From: a bacterium
Lineage (GTDB): Bacteria; Patescibacteriota; Microgenomatia; UBA1406; GWC2-37-13
Reading direction: 5' to 3'
Assembly (NCBI GenBank): GCA_029573715.1
Contig: JAKQDR010000105.1
Location: 1 to 64,000 of the forward strand
Length of the DNA: 64,000 nucleotides
Positions within the stretch are counted from its first letter, which is position 1. Each line of letters begins with the position of its first letter. Below are positions 50,015 to 59,235 of the stretch, one piece after another. The notes below the pieces were generated by a model. It saw nothing but the letters and a program-made list of their open reading frames with translations. It was not told the origin of the DNA and searched no databases. A program made the translations under genes and the position numbers.

Positions 50015-51622
50015 ATGCTCACATTCAAACACATCATACGAAATATGCAGTCGATGGTCAATGAACGCGCCACACATATTGTGCGAATGCTCCTTACTTT
50101 AGTACTTGCAATTTGTGTGGCGTTTGCGGCAATCACTGCCATTAGAGGCAACATTCTTTTTCATACCGACATTGCCCGAGATTTGTTGCTTATCGAAAAT
50201 ATTGTCGAAAACCAAAAACTTACCTTGCTGGGGCCACGCGCAGGTGGCATTCCGGGGATTTTTCATGGACCGCTTTGGTTGTATATAAATCTGCCATTTT
50301 ATCTATTGGGTAATGGAGATCCATCAATTATAGGCATGGGGTGGTTTGTTCTTTGGATGGTGTCCCTATGTTTTGTGTGGTATGCGTCATTGCGCATTAC
50401 GTCAGAATCTTTTATTGCGTTAGTTGTGGTTACGTGGTATGCACTTCTCACATTCTCGTGGACCATAAATTATCTCAATCCTTCTGGGGCATATTTGGTT
50501 GTTCCGCTTTGGTTCGCCTCACTTGTTTTGTATCATCGATTCACACGCCTACGATACATAATGAGTTCGTATTTTTTGCTCGGCATCATAATTCAGTTTC
50601 AAATGGCGCTTGGGGCACCTCTTGTTGTACTCACAACCTTTATATTGATGGAGCAGATAATCCGAAATAAGAAATGGCTTCATATCACATCAGTATTGGC
50701 GATTACCCCATTTCTTCTGACATTCATTGTGTTTGAGTTGCGACATGATTTTTTACAAACAAACTCCACGATACGGTATGTATTTGGTGAGGTGACACAT
50801 GGTAAGTCGACGGAGCCATTAGTGTCGTTTATGCGTGAACGTCTTGTGTCAAGCGGACGAGAATTGATTCAAATGCTTGCACGTGGTGCCCTCACATATT
50901 CAGTCATCCTGATCTTAATTGGGTTTGCACTGGGGAGACACTCTATACAGATATCGGTGAAAAAGTTAAACATCAAAGATTTATTACCAGATTATGTGTG
51001 GTTTGCTTTGTATGTGTGGGTTGGATATTGGATTGTTACTTTACCTTATAAAGGAGTGATGTGGGGGTACTATTTTGGACCATTGCTTCCCGTTGTTGTC
51101 ATAGGCTTTGTGGGTTTTCTTATGCATGTGTTTCGTACCCGAGTGGTATTCATAGTTGCCATATGCATCTTCCTTATGTTTCCGTTTGGTTGGTTGACTT
51201 CAATTTGGAAGTCGCAACTAGTTGCATCAATGAGCATGGGAGACTGGGCTTTTGTGGAGTACAAACTCGAGCAAACACTTTTTGCATCAGATGCCCCCAA
51301 AGAATTTGGATACTATGTGTTTACTCGCGATCAACTTGGATATAGTCAACTATACGCGTTGCAGTATCTGGGCAGAAAGCATCAAGGATTTACATTGCAT
51401 CCACTCACTAAACAAAAAGTCACCTATCTACTTGTTGAGACAGAGCCGCATCATGTGGCTAATAGTGATTATTGGAGAAAAGAGCAGGTTGGCATAAGCC
51501 GTCCTTCGGATAAGGTATACAATATCAGCAGATATTTCCAGATCGAACGATATGATTTGTCTGAAGATGAGATGGAAGTGCCCTCAGACCCTCATTTAAA
51601 TCAAAATCTTATTTTTCGATAA
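50015..51622 (+). CDS. GT39/ArnT-type membrane glycosyltransferase
   Basis: 535 residues with about eleven hydrophobic helices and an outer C-terminal domain of about 100 residues. The first outer loop carries the conserved acidic dyad pattern D-I-A-R-D-L-L-L-I-E, followed by L-L-G-P-R-A-G-G-I-P-G-I-F-H-G-P-L-W, as in the PMT/ArnT-like lineage of GT-C enzymes widespread in CPR. These take a sugar from polyprenyl phosphate (made by GT2 enzymes such as the one at 2096) and attach it to proteins or envelope polymers outside the membrane. The PT-rich stalk proteins in this window are possible acceptors, which is inference. Confidence 0.78.
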   Translation: MLTFKHIIRNMQSMVNERATHIVRMLLTLVLAICVAFAAITAIRGNILFHTDIARDLLLIENIVENQKLTLLGPRAGGIPGIFHGPLWLYINLPFYLLGNGDPSIIGMGWFVLWMVSLCFVWYASLRITSESFIALVVVTWYALLTFSWTINYLNPSGAYLVVPLWFASLVLYHRFTRLRYIMSSYFLLGIIIQFQMALGAPLVVLTTFILMEQIIRNKKWLHITSVLAITPFLLTFIVFELRHDFLQTNSTIRYVFGEVTHGKSTEPLVSFMRERLVSSGRELIQMLARGALTYSVILILIGFALGRHSIQISVKKLNIKDLLPDYVWFALYVWVGYWIVTLPYKGVMWGYYFGPLLPVVVIGFVGFLMHVFRTRVVFIVAICIFLMFPFGWLTSIWKSQLVASMSMGDWAFVEYKLEQTLFASDAPKEFGYYVFTRDQLGYSQLYALQYLGRKHQGFTLHPLTKQKVTYLLVETEPHHVANSDYWRKEQVGISRPSDKVYNISRYFQIERYDLSEDEMEVPSDPHLNQNLIFR

Positions 51623-51645
51623 TATTTTAAATTTATTTGCTAAGT

Positions 51646-52032
51646 ATGCCGTCTGTGCAAGAGAATAACGAATATAGAAGATTGGGTATAGAGTTCGATG
51701 CACATGTCGATAATGCTGCGCTTGATAATATGCGAAAAATAAGAGAAGCTCGCCGGGGGGAGGTGGATACTGTGAGGGCTGAGTACCAAAGCAGAATGAA
51801 CCGCATGTGTGCCCATGTAAAACATCATGGGATACACGCTGTGCACATTCGTGGCATTGCAGCGACACTTGGTCCATATAATGCGAACACACATACTTAT
51901 GCATTAAGAGGTACAAAAGGGAAGATAACTCGGATTTCTGTAAATCAACTACACATAGAGTTATTTGGTGAAACAGGTATCAGTCCTGATTGCGACTCAC
52001 AATGTGCAGAAATTCTTCACGGCAAGAAATGA
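51646..52032 (+). CDS. Small soluble protein, unknown
   Basis: 128 residues from the ATG at 51646. The first 60 residues are charged and helical; the rest is likely mixed alpha/beta (H-H-G-I-H-A-V-H-I-R-G-I-A-A-T-L-G) with several His, and two Cys near the C-terminus (DCDSQC). No domain was recognised. It lies between the GT39-type gene and bipA. Confidence 0.45.
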   Translation: MPSVQENNEYRRLGIEFDAHVDNAALDNMRKIREARRGEVDTVRAEYQSRMNRMCAHVKHHGIHAVHIRGIAATLGPYNANTHTYALRGTKGKITRISVNQLHIELFGETGISPDCDSQCAEILHGKK

Positions 52033-52080
52033 TACAGTGTGTGCCGTTATATCGCATTATCTGTAGTATAATTGCCCCTT

Positions 52081-53916
52081 ATGCAACAGATTAGAAATAT
52101 TGCCATAATAGCCCACGTCGATCATGGTAAAACAACACTCGTGGATGCGATGCTTAAACAGTCTGGACTTTTCCGTGATAATCAAAAGGAAATGAGTCAG
52201 GATCTTATCATGGATTCTAATGATTTAGAGCGAGAAAAAGGTATCACGATTCTCGCAAAAAACACCTCAGTTTTCTATCACGGCACAAAAATCAATATCA
52301 TCGACACACCCGGTCATGCTGACTTTGGAGGAGAAGTTGAACGCGTGCTCAACATGGCATCCGGCGCCATACTGCTTGTCGATGCTGCAGAGGGACCATT
52401 GCCCCAAACACGCTTTGTACTCAAAAAGGCGCTCGAAAACCATCTGAAAATCATTCTGGTCATAAATAAAATCGATAAAAAAGATGCTCGACCTCGCGCA
52501 GTCATTACTGAAGTAGAGAGTTTATTTTTGGAGCTTGCACATTCTGAAGATGCACTTAACTTTCAAACGCTTTTCGCAGTGGGGCGTGATGGAGTGGCGC
52601 TTACTCATTTGCCCGAAAAGTATGATGGGGAAAAGAAAGGTGATCTGAGCCCGCTCTTTGAAACCATTCTTCGTGAGATTCCCAACGCAGTAGTGAATGA
52701 AGACAAACCATTTCAACTGCTTATTTCAACGCTTGATGCAGATAACTATGTTGGTAAGCTGTGTATTGGGAAAGTTACTCAAGGACACCTGAGCAAGGGT
52801 GAAAAAGTTTCTATCGTAGACGAGGAAGGCATTCGCGGAACATACACTGTGACCAAACTCTATACGAGTAACGGGCTCAAGCGTGATGAGGTCGAGCATG
52901 TATCGGCAGGAGATATTATTGCTATTGCTGGCATTGCAGATTTGACCATTGGCCATACCGTCACCGATCCTGCACATCCGCATGCCCTCACGAGTATCAA
53001 GGTTGAAGACCCTACCATTAAAATCACTATTGGCCCCAATTCTTCTCCGTTTGCGGGCAGAGAAGGAAAATACACAACATCTCGTCAGATTAAAGAAAGA
53101 CTCCTAAAGGAAAAGGAAACCAATCTTGGATTACATATCGAAGAGTCGGAAGCAAGCACGGACTTTGTTGTGTCGGGCAGGGGAGAGCTTCACTTAGCGG
53201 TACTAATTGAAACAATGAGACGCGAGGGGTTTGAGATGCAAATATCGAAGCCTCAAGTAATATACAAGGAAATCGATGGTGTGATGTGCGAACCATATGA
53301 GGAAGTTACCATCGACGTTGCTCAGGAATATGTGGGATCAGTGAATGAAGAGCTTGGTAAGAGAAAAGGAATCATACAAAGCATGCATGGAGATTTGGGT
53401 TCAAGTGCACGACTTGTATTTAAAATCTCATCAGCTAATTTGCTCGGCATTCGAAATATTCTGCTTACCAATACGCGCGGCACCGCCATTATGTCCACAT
53501 ACTTTTTAGGATATGAACCGCGGGGGAGTAGGCTTGAATCTCTTCGAAATGGCGCACTTATTGCAACGCAGTCGGGAACATCAGCCACATATGGACTTGT
53601 CGGAGCGCAAAGTAGAGGAATTCTTTTTATTGGCCCTCAGGTAGCAGTGTATGAGGGAATGGTTGTCGGTGCGGCGAGTAAACCAATGGATATTGAAGTG
53701 AATGTGTGTAAGGAAAAAAAGCTTACCAATAATCGCTCATCTGGTGAGGGTGTATCAGAAAGTTTGACTCCACCCACGACACTTTCACTTGAACAATGCT
53801 TGGATTTTATTGGTGAGGATGAGTTGCTTGAAGTCACTCCCGTAAGCCTTCGCATTCGCAAGAAAGCCCTCACCGATGCGGAGCGCAGAGTTGCAAAGCG
53901 AGCAGACCGTGCATAA
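52081..53916 (+). CDS. typA: Ribosome-associated GTPase TypA/BipA
   Basis: 611 residues from the ATG at 52081; TATAAT (52067-52072) ends 8 nt upstream. The G domain has A-H-V-D-H-G-K-T-T (G1), E-R-E-K-G-I-T-I (switch I), D-T-P-G-H-A-D-F (G3) and N-K-I-D (G4). EF-G-like domains II, III and V follow, and the C-terminus has the BipA-specific G-x-x-E-x-R-x-x-R-L-E-S-L-R-N-G motif and the helical tail. It binds the 70S ribosome and assists 50S assembly and stress adaptation, with no elongation role. Confidence 0.96.
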   Translation: MQQIRNIAIIAHVDHGKTTLVDAMLKQSGLFRDNQKEMSQDLIMDSNDLEREKGITILAKNTSVFYHGTKINIIDTPGHADFGGEVERVLNMASGAILLVDAAEGPLPQTRFVLKKALENHLKIILVINKIDKKDARPRAVITEVESLFLELAHSEDALNFQTLFAVGRDGVALTHLPEKYDGEKKGDLSPLFETILREIPNAVVNEDKPFQLLISTLDADNYVGKLCIGKVTQGHLSKGEKVSIVDEEGIRGTYTVTKLYTSNGLKRDEVEHVSAGDIIAIAGIADLTIGHTVTDPAHPHALTSIKVEDPTIKITIGPNSSPFAGREGKYTTSRQIKERLLKEKETNLGLHIEESEASTDFVVSGRGELHLAVLIETMRREGFEMQISKPQVIYKEIDGVMCEPYEEVTIDVAQEYVGSVNEELGKRKGIIQSMHGDLGSSARLVFKISSANLLGIRNILLTNTRGTAIMSTYFLGYEPRGSRLESLRNGALIATQSGTSATYGLVGAQSRGILFIGPQVAVYEGMVVGAASKPMDIEVNVCKEKKLTNNRSSGEGVSESLTPPTTLSLEQCLDFIGEDELLEVTPVSLRIRKKALTDAERRVAKRADRA

Positions 53917-53988
53917 AAATTCTAATCGTAGAAGCCGATTTGAATTTGTACAAGATTATAAACAAATATAATTGCGATAGTCCAACGC

Positions 53989-54609
53989 TCAAACCAAATA
54001 ATCATCAAGGAGCGCGGTTGCGTTGTGTTGCTTGTACCACTGTCCTAACTTTTTTATGCCCCGATGCTCTCTACTTTTTACCGTTCCTGCAGGTATTCCT
54101 AAGTGATTAGCTGTTTCTGGAATAGACATACCATCGACATGTCTGCAGATTATCACAGCACGGTGTAGGTCATCTAAAGACATGATCGCCTCAGAAAGAT
54201 CATGGTCACGTTCACTGTGTACAGCCAAATGCAAAGGATTATCACTCAAGCTTGATCTAGGTTGGTCGGCATCAGCCTCTACTAGCACTTCCACACTTTC
54301 AGCCTCATCCATTTTTTTCGTATTTTTTCTTCGTGCATAGTCATAAAAGATGTTTCTTGCGCATGTATATATCCATGCTTCTAATTTTGATTCATCAGGT
54401 CTGACATGTGCGCGTTCCGGTTGGGTCAATATTCTATATATATTTAAGAATACTTCTTGAGTCAAATCATCTGCCAAAGCCATATGGTGTGTTAACGTAT
54501 ATAGATACGCCCGAATTTTTTGATAATAATTTATATATATCTCCTCAAATGAAGGAAGCTTGTTTAGATTTTCTTTATCGTGTCCTAGAGTAGAAATCGT
54601 TTCATTCAT
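53989..54609 (-). CDS. ECF-type RNA polymerase sigma factor
   Basis: 206 residues. Sigma-70 region 2 (about 22-95) has Y-Q-K-I-R-A-Y-L-Y-T-L-T, D-D-L-T-Q-E-V-F-L-N-I-Y and A-W-I-Y-T-C-A-R-N-I-F-Y-D-Y-A-R-R. A charged linker of about 45 residues leads to region 4 with a helix-turn-helix G-M-S-I-P-E-T-A-N-H-L-G-I-P-A-G-T-V-K-S-R. There is no region 1 or 3. It is a group 4 (ECF) factor. No anti-sigma gene is adjacent; the next gene, DUF192, is divergent. Confidence 0.93.
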   Translation of the reverse strand: MNETISTLGHDKENLNKLPSFEEIYINYYQKIRAYLYTLTHHMALADDLTQEVFLNIYRILTQPERAHVRPDESKLEAWIYTCARNIFYDYARRKNTKKMDEAESVEVLVEADADQPRSSLSDNPLHLAVHSERDHDLSEAIMSLDDLHRAVIICRHVDGMSIPETANHLGIPAGTVKSREHRGIKKLGQWYKQHNATALLDDYLV

Positions 54610-54722
54610 AAGTTCTTATCTCATTGTACTGTGAAACATACAATCTATCGTCCGATATGATACTGGTAATATAATCCTCTCAAGCCGGTATAACGGGGAA
54701 ATTCTGCTAAAATGCATACACC

Positions 54723-55199
54723 ATGATGAAGTTTCCCATTCGATTATTATCGAGGCGAAATGCGATACTCATATTATTGAGCACAGCATTATGTTTTTTT
54801 GTGGGGGGGCGGTTAATTGGCAGATATCTTGGATCAGATGGTCAATTTTGTTTGGTTAATCGAGAAAACGATACAGATTCATATGCAGTAATCGAAAAAA
54901 CAATCGATGCACGTTCACACACACTCCTTGTCGCAGATACGCCTCAAAAATGGCAGAGAGGACTTATGGACGTAAGAGGCACGGATGATATTTGTGGATA
55001 TGATGGCATGATATTCACCTTTCCACTTGCGACACCTCAAACATTTTGGAATAAAAACACACTCGTCGATTTAGATATATATTGGATGAAAGGAGAGATG
55101 AAAGTAGGACAAAACCAGCTTCCTGCGATAACAAAATCAGGACTTACTACCATCTCATCGCCTATGGCGGTAGATAGGGTCGTAGAGATAATTCGATAA
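54723..55199 (+). CDS. DUF192 family, membrane-anchored
   Basis: 158 residues. One membrane helix (about 15-32) acts as anchor. The DUF192 domain (about 55-155) has T-P-Q-K-W-Q-R-G-L-M-D-V-R (the W-x-x-G-L-M core), G-M-I-F-T-F-P-L and F-W-N-K-N-T-L-V-D-L-D-I-Y-W-M, the usual F-W-M-k-n-T stretch. The family is of unknown function and often exported. A TAAAAT box precedes the ATG by 9 nt. The stop lies 3 nt before the convergent pgk stop. Confidence 0.85.
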   Translation: MMKFPIRLLSRRNAILILLSTALCFFVGGRLIGRYLGSDGQFCLVNRENDTDSYAVIEKTIDARSHTLLVADTPQKWQRGLMDVRGTDDICGYDGMIFTFPLATPQTFWNKNTLVDLDIYWMKGEMKVGQNQLPAITKSGLTTISSPMAVDRVVEIIR

Positions 55200-55201
55200 C
55201 T

Positions 55202-56359
55202 TTATTTCTCCAACGCCTCAATACCAGGCAAGGTACCTTTCTCAATAAGCTCCAACATTGCTCCTCCACCAGTTGATATATGAGTTATCTTATCATGGTC
55301 GGGAAGATGCTTGATGGCTGAGAGAGTGTCTCCACCACCCACTATTGAGGTGGCCTGAGCATTTTCGGTGATACTTTCAAAAATTGATGCCGTGCCCTTG
55401 GCAAATTGTGGATTTTCAAAGTATCCTACCGGGCCGTTCCATATGATCGTGTTGGCTGCCTCAATAATATCTTTGTAATGCTTTTCAGTGGCCGGCCCGA
55501 TGTCAAGCATTTTGTCATCTGAACCGATATGCTCGACGCTTTTTACACGAGGCTCTTCTTGCATCTCTTCGTGTCCGACGCGTGCATCAACGGGAAGCAC
55601 AAGTTTTTCCGCATGCTCACCAAGTGCGAGGAGCTCTTTTGCTTCAGTCAAATGGTCTTCCTCGAATGCTCCTTTGCCAATTTTCCATCCTTTAACTTTA
55701 AAAAAGCTGTTTGCTATGGCACCGCCAATAAGCACCGAGTCGGCAAGTTGCAAAAATTTCGCGATGAGCCCTATCTTTGTTGATATTTTCGCTCCTGCAA
55801 TAACAACCACAACAGGACGTGGCGGGTTGACAATTGCTTTTCGTATCATTTCAACCTCCTCTTTCACTAGAAGCCCGCCAAAGTGAGGGAGCAGTTGCGC
55901 CACGCCGACCACTGAAGCATCGGGCCGATGACAAACGGCAAACGCATCATTCACATACACATCCGCAAGTGACGCAAGCCTCTGTGCAAATTCGGGATCA
56001 TTTTTCTTCTCGCCAGCGTGGAAGCGGATGTTGTCCAACATACACATATCAAATGTATCCAATGGCACATTAAATGGGTCAGCAAAGGGGACAAATGCCA
56101 CTGGTTTGCCAATCAGTTCTTCAAGTCGTGTGGCGACCCGCTCGGTCGTGAGTTTTGCATCGTATCCTTTGGGTTGCCCCAAGTGAGACATGAGCACGAG
56201 CTTATTACCATCTGATAGGAGTTTTTGAATAGTCGGCAGCGCGCGTTTGATGCGTTCATCACTGCGGATAGAACCATCCTCTTTGAGTGATACATTAAAG
56301 TCAACACGCAATAATACTCGTTTATTTTTTATTTCTATTTGGTCGATATAGGTGATCAT
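55202..56359 (-). CDS. pgk: Phosphoglycerate kinase
   Basis: 385 residues, standard for Pgk. Seen are R-V-D-F-N-V-S (substrate loop), L-M-S-H-L-G-Q-P (conserved S-H-x-G-x-P), L-D-N-I-R-F-H, and the nucleotide-binding G-G-G-D-T-L-S with S-T-G-G-G-A-M-L near the end. It converts 1,3-bisphosphoglycerate and ADP to 3-phosphoglycerate and ATP. First gene of a five-gene sugar block transcribed leftwards; its upstream neighbour gap ends 9 nt before this start, so the two are probably one operon. Confidence 0.97.
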   Translation of the reverse strand: MITYIDQIEIKNKRVLLRVDFNVSLKEDGSIRSDERIKRALPTIQKLLSDGNKLVLMSHLGQPKGYDAKLTTERVATRLEELIGKPVAFVPFADPFNVPLDTFDMCMLDNIRFHAGEKKNDPEFAQRLASLADVYVNDAFAVCHRPDASVVGVAQLLPHFGGLLVKEEVEMIRKAIVNPPRPVVVVIAGAKISTKIGLIAKFLQLADSVLIGGAIANSFFKVKGWKIGKGAFEEDHLTEAKELLALGEHAEKLVLPVDARVGHEEMQEEPRVKSVEHIGSDDKMLDIGPATEKHYKDIIEAANTIIWNGPVGYFENPQFAKGTASIFESITENAQATSIVGGGDTLSAIKHLPDHDKITHISTGGGAMLELIEKGTLPGIEALEK

Positions 56360-56368
56360 AAACTGTTT

Positions 56369-57376
56369 TTATATAAATTTGCTCATTTTTACCACCAGAT
56401 CTATTACTCTGCACGAGTATCCCCATTCGTTATCATACCAACCAAATACTTTTACCATCTTGCCCGCGGTGACCTTGGTATAGCGCGGATCAAAGACCGT
56501 CGAATAGGTGCTGCCAATGATGTCAGATGAAACCAAAAGATCTGTGGCATATCCGAGTATCCCCTGCATTGAGTTTTGGGATGCTGCCTGAAATGCCGCG
56601 TTTACTTCATCTGGGGTCACTTCCCGGCTCAGTACCACCGCAAGGTCAGAAGCAGACCCAACAGGAACCGGAACCCGCACTGCAAACACTTCAATTTTTC
56701 CCTTTAAATCGGGCACCACTTTGACGACCGCTTTTGCCGCACCCGAGGATGACGGCACAATATTTGAAACTGCGGAGCGTGAGCGTTCCATTTCTTTGTT
56801 CGCATCATCCATCATGCTTTGCGTCATGGTGTAGGCGTGAATCGTGGTCATTTGTCCCATCACGATACCAAAGGAATCATTAAGCACCTTAAATAGTGGT
56901 GCTGCGCAGTTGGTCGTGCATGATGCGTTTGAGAGCACAGGTGATTTCAGAAGCTCATCAGATTCGTTCACCCCAAGTACTATGGTGGGAGTATCATCTT
57001 TTGCCGGTGCGGTCAGGACAACTCGCTTCACCGTGTCTTTGATATGTTTGGTCAGGTCTTCTGATTTGGTAAATGCTCCTGTGGCATCAACGACTACTTG
57101 CACTCCATATTGCTCCCACGGTATGTTTTCTGGTTTGTCTGCTAGTGTCGTGGCGATTTGCTTGCCATCAACCATCAATCCCTTATCGTTCGCCACAACC
57201 GTTTTGTGATATTTGCGATACACCGTGTCATATTGCAACAGATATGCCATGAGTTCGTTTTTCCCTTTGCGTGTATTTATGGCGACTAGCTCAATGGCGG
57301 GATTATCGAGTGCCAAACGGGCGACGGCTCGTCCAATGCGACCAAATCCATTGATACCAATTTTAATAGGGGACAT
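56369..57376 (-). CDS. gap: Glyceraldehyde-3-phosphate dehydrogenase
   Basis: 335 residues. The NAD(P)-binding G-I-N-G-F-G-R-I-G-R is at the N-terminus and the catalytic S-N-A-S-C-T-T-N-C-A has Cys153. The residue after V-A-I-N in the second strand, Asp in NAD-specific enzymes, is Thr35 here with Arg36 next to it, which predicts NADP or dual cofactor use. It oxidises glyceraldehyde-3-phosphate to 1,3-bisphosphoglycerate, the substrate of Pgk, encoded 9 nt downstream. About 97 bp without a gene separate it from the IMPase-like gene. Confidence 0.97.
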   Translation of the reverse strand: MSPIKIGINGFGRIGRAVARLALDNPAIELVAINTRKGKNELMAYLLQYDTVYRKYHKTVVANDKGLMVDGKQIATTLADKPENIPWEQYGVQVVVDATGAFTKSEDLTKHIKDTVKRVVLTAPAKDDTPTIVLGVNESDELLKSPVLSNASCTTNCAAPLFKVLNDSFGIVMGQMTTIHAYTMTQSMMDDANKEMERSRSAVSNIVPSSSGAAKAVVKVVPDLKGKIEVFAVRVPVPVGSASDLAVVLSREVTPDEVNAAFQAASQNSMQGILGYATDLLVSSDIIGSTYSTVFDPRYTKVTAGKMVKVFGWYDNEWGYSCRVIDLVVKMSKFI

Positions 57377-57473
57377 AGAGAAAAAGGAATAAACTTAAAA
57401 TATTGTTGTGTGACATCTGAACACGTTCATTGTCCACACTATCGGTATATTTGTCAAGTCGGGTGGCCTGATA

Positions 57474-58283
57474 CTATCGATTTATCCTTTTTGTATCAAG
57501 AGTCTTTTGAACAAGATGGAGTAACTGTCGGTGTATGAGGCCATTACTTACCAGTGCGCCTTTGAGTGGATTGTCGTATCGTTGTGATGCTCCCCATAGG
57601 TCGGTCACTGTGCCACCTGCTTCTTCAACAATTATTTTAATTGCGGCAAAATCATGTGCGCCGTCATTGGCATAAATCACCGTTTCCGCCATCCCTGATG
57701 CCACCAGCCCCCCCTCCACCGCACAGCTTCCGATGTTATACACTCGTTTAGTATGTGCGATAAGCATAGGGGCAAGTGCAAGAATGTTGTAGCGTGAGTG
57801 TGGGTTTGATGCGAAGAAACACAAAGCATCTTGCAGTTTATTTTTTTTGCTCACCTTAATGCGATTGCCATTAAGGCATGCGCCTTCTCCTTTAACTGCC
57901 TCATAGAGCTTGTTTGTGTATGGTTCATATATTACTCCAATAACCGGGTTGCCCTGATAGACGAGCGCAAGCGAAAATGCGAATGTTGCAGTGCCCATGG
58001 CAAATTGGCGCGTGCCATCAAGCGGATCACAGACCCACACATATTCACTTGTTTGATTAATACTATTTCCTTCTTCAGCCAAAACACTATGATCGGGATA
58101 GGTATGCGTAATTGTTTCAATTACTTTGGCATTGAGTGCGGTGTCTATAGCAGTGAGGGCGGAGCGATTGTTTTTTGTCGTCATGGGGAAGCCAAACGGG
58201 CCATGATGCTTCATCATGTGCGCACCTGCACTTCGGGCAAGGTGTATAGCAAAGTCTCGATATGCGTGATATGCGTGTGTCAT
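57474..58283 (-). CDS. Inositol monophosphatase-family sugar phosphatase
   Basis: 269 residues. Metal-site motifs: L-A-E-E-G (Glu), W-V-C-D-P-L-D-G-T-R-Q-F (first D-P-L-D-G-T loop) and N-D-G-A-H-D-F-A-A, where the usual W-D-x-A-A is H-D-F-A-A. The family hydrolyses inositol phosphate, histidinol phosphate, PAP or fructose-1,6-bisphosphate (the archaeal FBPase type is in this fold). Its place 6 nt from the aldolase gene, in a block of sugar enzymes, suggests a sugar or inositol phosphate substrate. The exact substrate is undecided. Confidence 0.85.
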   Translation of the reverse strand: MTHAYHAYRDFAIHLARSAGAHMMKHHGPFGFPMTTKNNRSALTAIDTALNAKVIETITHTYPDHSVLAEEGNSINQTSEYVWVCDPLDGTRQFAMGTATFAFSLALVYQGNPVIGVIYEPYTNKLYEAVKGEGACLNGNRIKVSKKNKLQDALCFFASNPHSRYNILALAPMLIAHTKRVYNIGSCAVEGGLVASGMAETVIYANDGAHDFAAIKIIVEEAGGTVTDLWGASQRYDNPLKGALVSNGLIHRQLLHLVQKTLDTKRINR

Positions 58284-58289
58284 ATCATG

Positions 58290-59207
58290 TTAGTTATCAT
58301 GTCTTTGATCTGTATAAATGTTCATCGCCTCGTCAACCGTTTTGCCTTCTACGGTGAGTGCATATATGGCATTGCAAAAGTTCACTGCGTCACTCAGTGA
58401 TTTCTGATGAATGTTTCTGCCCGTCGCATTACCCGCACATCCGGCTATATGTATCTGGTCATAGAGCGTTTGCAAAAATTGTTTGACATTGGTCGATGCA
58501 CCGCCTGCACAGATAACCTTGGTGTTTCCTGCTGCGGCAACCGTTTCTTTTAAAAGGTCGGCAGATATTTTGCCATCGCGCTGGGGTGGATTAACTTTCA
58601 CAAAATCAGCTCCCATACTTGCCGCAATACCAGCAACACCGGCGATAAGGTGTGGGTCACGCTCGTTTGTTACTGCTTTTCCTCGAGGATAGGCCCATAT
58701 GACGCTTACAAGTCCATGCTGATGTGCATCAAAAATATGTTCCGCCGCTTCAGCGTACATTTGTGACTCAAACTCACTGCCGGGAAAGATGGTATATCCA
58801 ACGCCCACCACTTGCAGTCCGCTTTGGTCTTTAAATTGCACCACATCTTCAACCCGTGTCCACGTTGCAGAGTAAGGATCTTTTTGATCTGTTTTGATTA
58901 AATCGCTCTTCGCATTGAGTTTGATAAGATAGGGAACGTTTGGATAGGTGGGGGCATAGCGTGCAATAAGTCCCAGCTGTGCAGCGAACACTCCAATGTT
59001 TGATTGACTTGCGATGCGAAATAAATGCTCGGGATCTGCATCATCGGTTGAAACATCTGGCCCTACAAAATCATTATTTAGGTGTTCAACCTTTTGATCT
59101 CCTGCAAATAAAAATAACTTACCGCTTCCGCACGTCATACGATCCATATTTTTTACAAATACATCATGCATTTCTTTGGGGACGTCAGCTGGGATGGAAT
59201 AGTTCAT
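58290..59207 (-). CDS. Class I fructose-bisphosphate aldolase, archaeal/DhnA type
   Basis: 305 residues from the ATG at 59207. A TIM-barrel of the DhnA/FbaB family (DeoC-LacD superfamily): F-L-F-A-G-D-Q-K-V-E-H (substrate region), V-S-V-I-W-A-Y-P-R-G-K-A-V, the A-D-F-V-K-V-N-P-P strand with the Schiff-base Lys, and V-I-C-A-G-G-A-S-T. It splits fructose-1,6-bisphosphate into triose phosphates. The bacterial class II enzyme is not present here. The 5' frame extends to 59270 into the transaldolase 3' end, but the ATG at 59207 has the better position, 28 nt after the upstream stop. Confidence 0.85.
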   Translation of the reverse strand: MNYSIPADVPKEMHDVFVKNMDRMTCGSGKLFLFAGDQKVEHLNNDFVGPDVSTDDADPEHLFRIASQSNIGVFAAQLGLIARYAPTYPNVPYLIKLNAKSDLIKTDQKDPYSATWTRVEDVVQFKDQSGLQVVGVGYTIFPGSEFESQMYAEAAEHIFDAHQHGLVSVIWAYPRGKAVTNERDPHLIAGVAGIAASMGADFVKVNPPQRDGKISADLLKETVAAAGNTKVICAGGASTNVKQFLQTLYDQIHIAGCAGNATGRNIHQKSLSDAVNFCNAIYALTVEGKTVDEAMNIYTDQRHDN

Positions 59208-59235
59208 AGAAAAAATAAGAAATAATATTTGATGA

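Noticed and set aside
57831-58400. 189-codon plus-strand frame opposite the IMPase-like gene
   Set aside because: It runs through the conserved metal-site codons of the opposite gene and over the aldolase 3' end; Cys-rich composition is typical of antisense frames.
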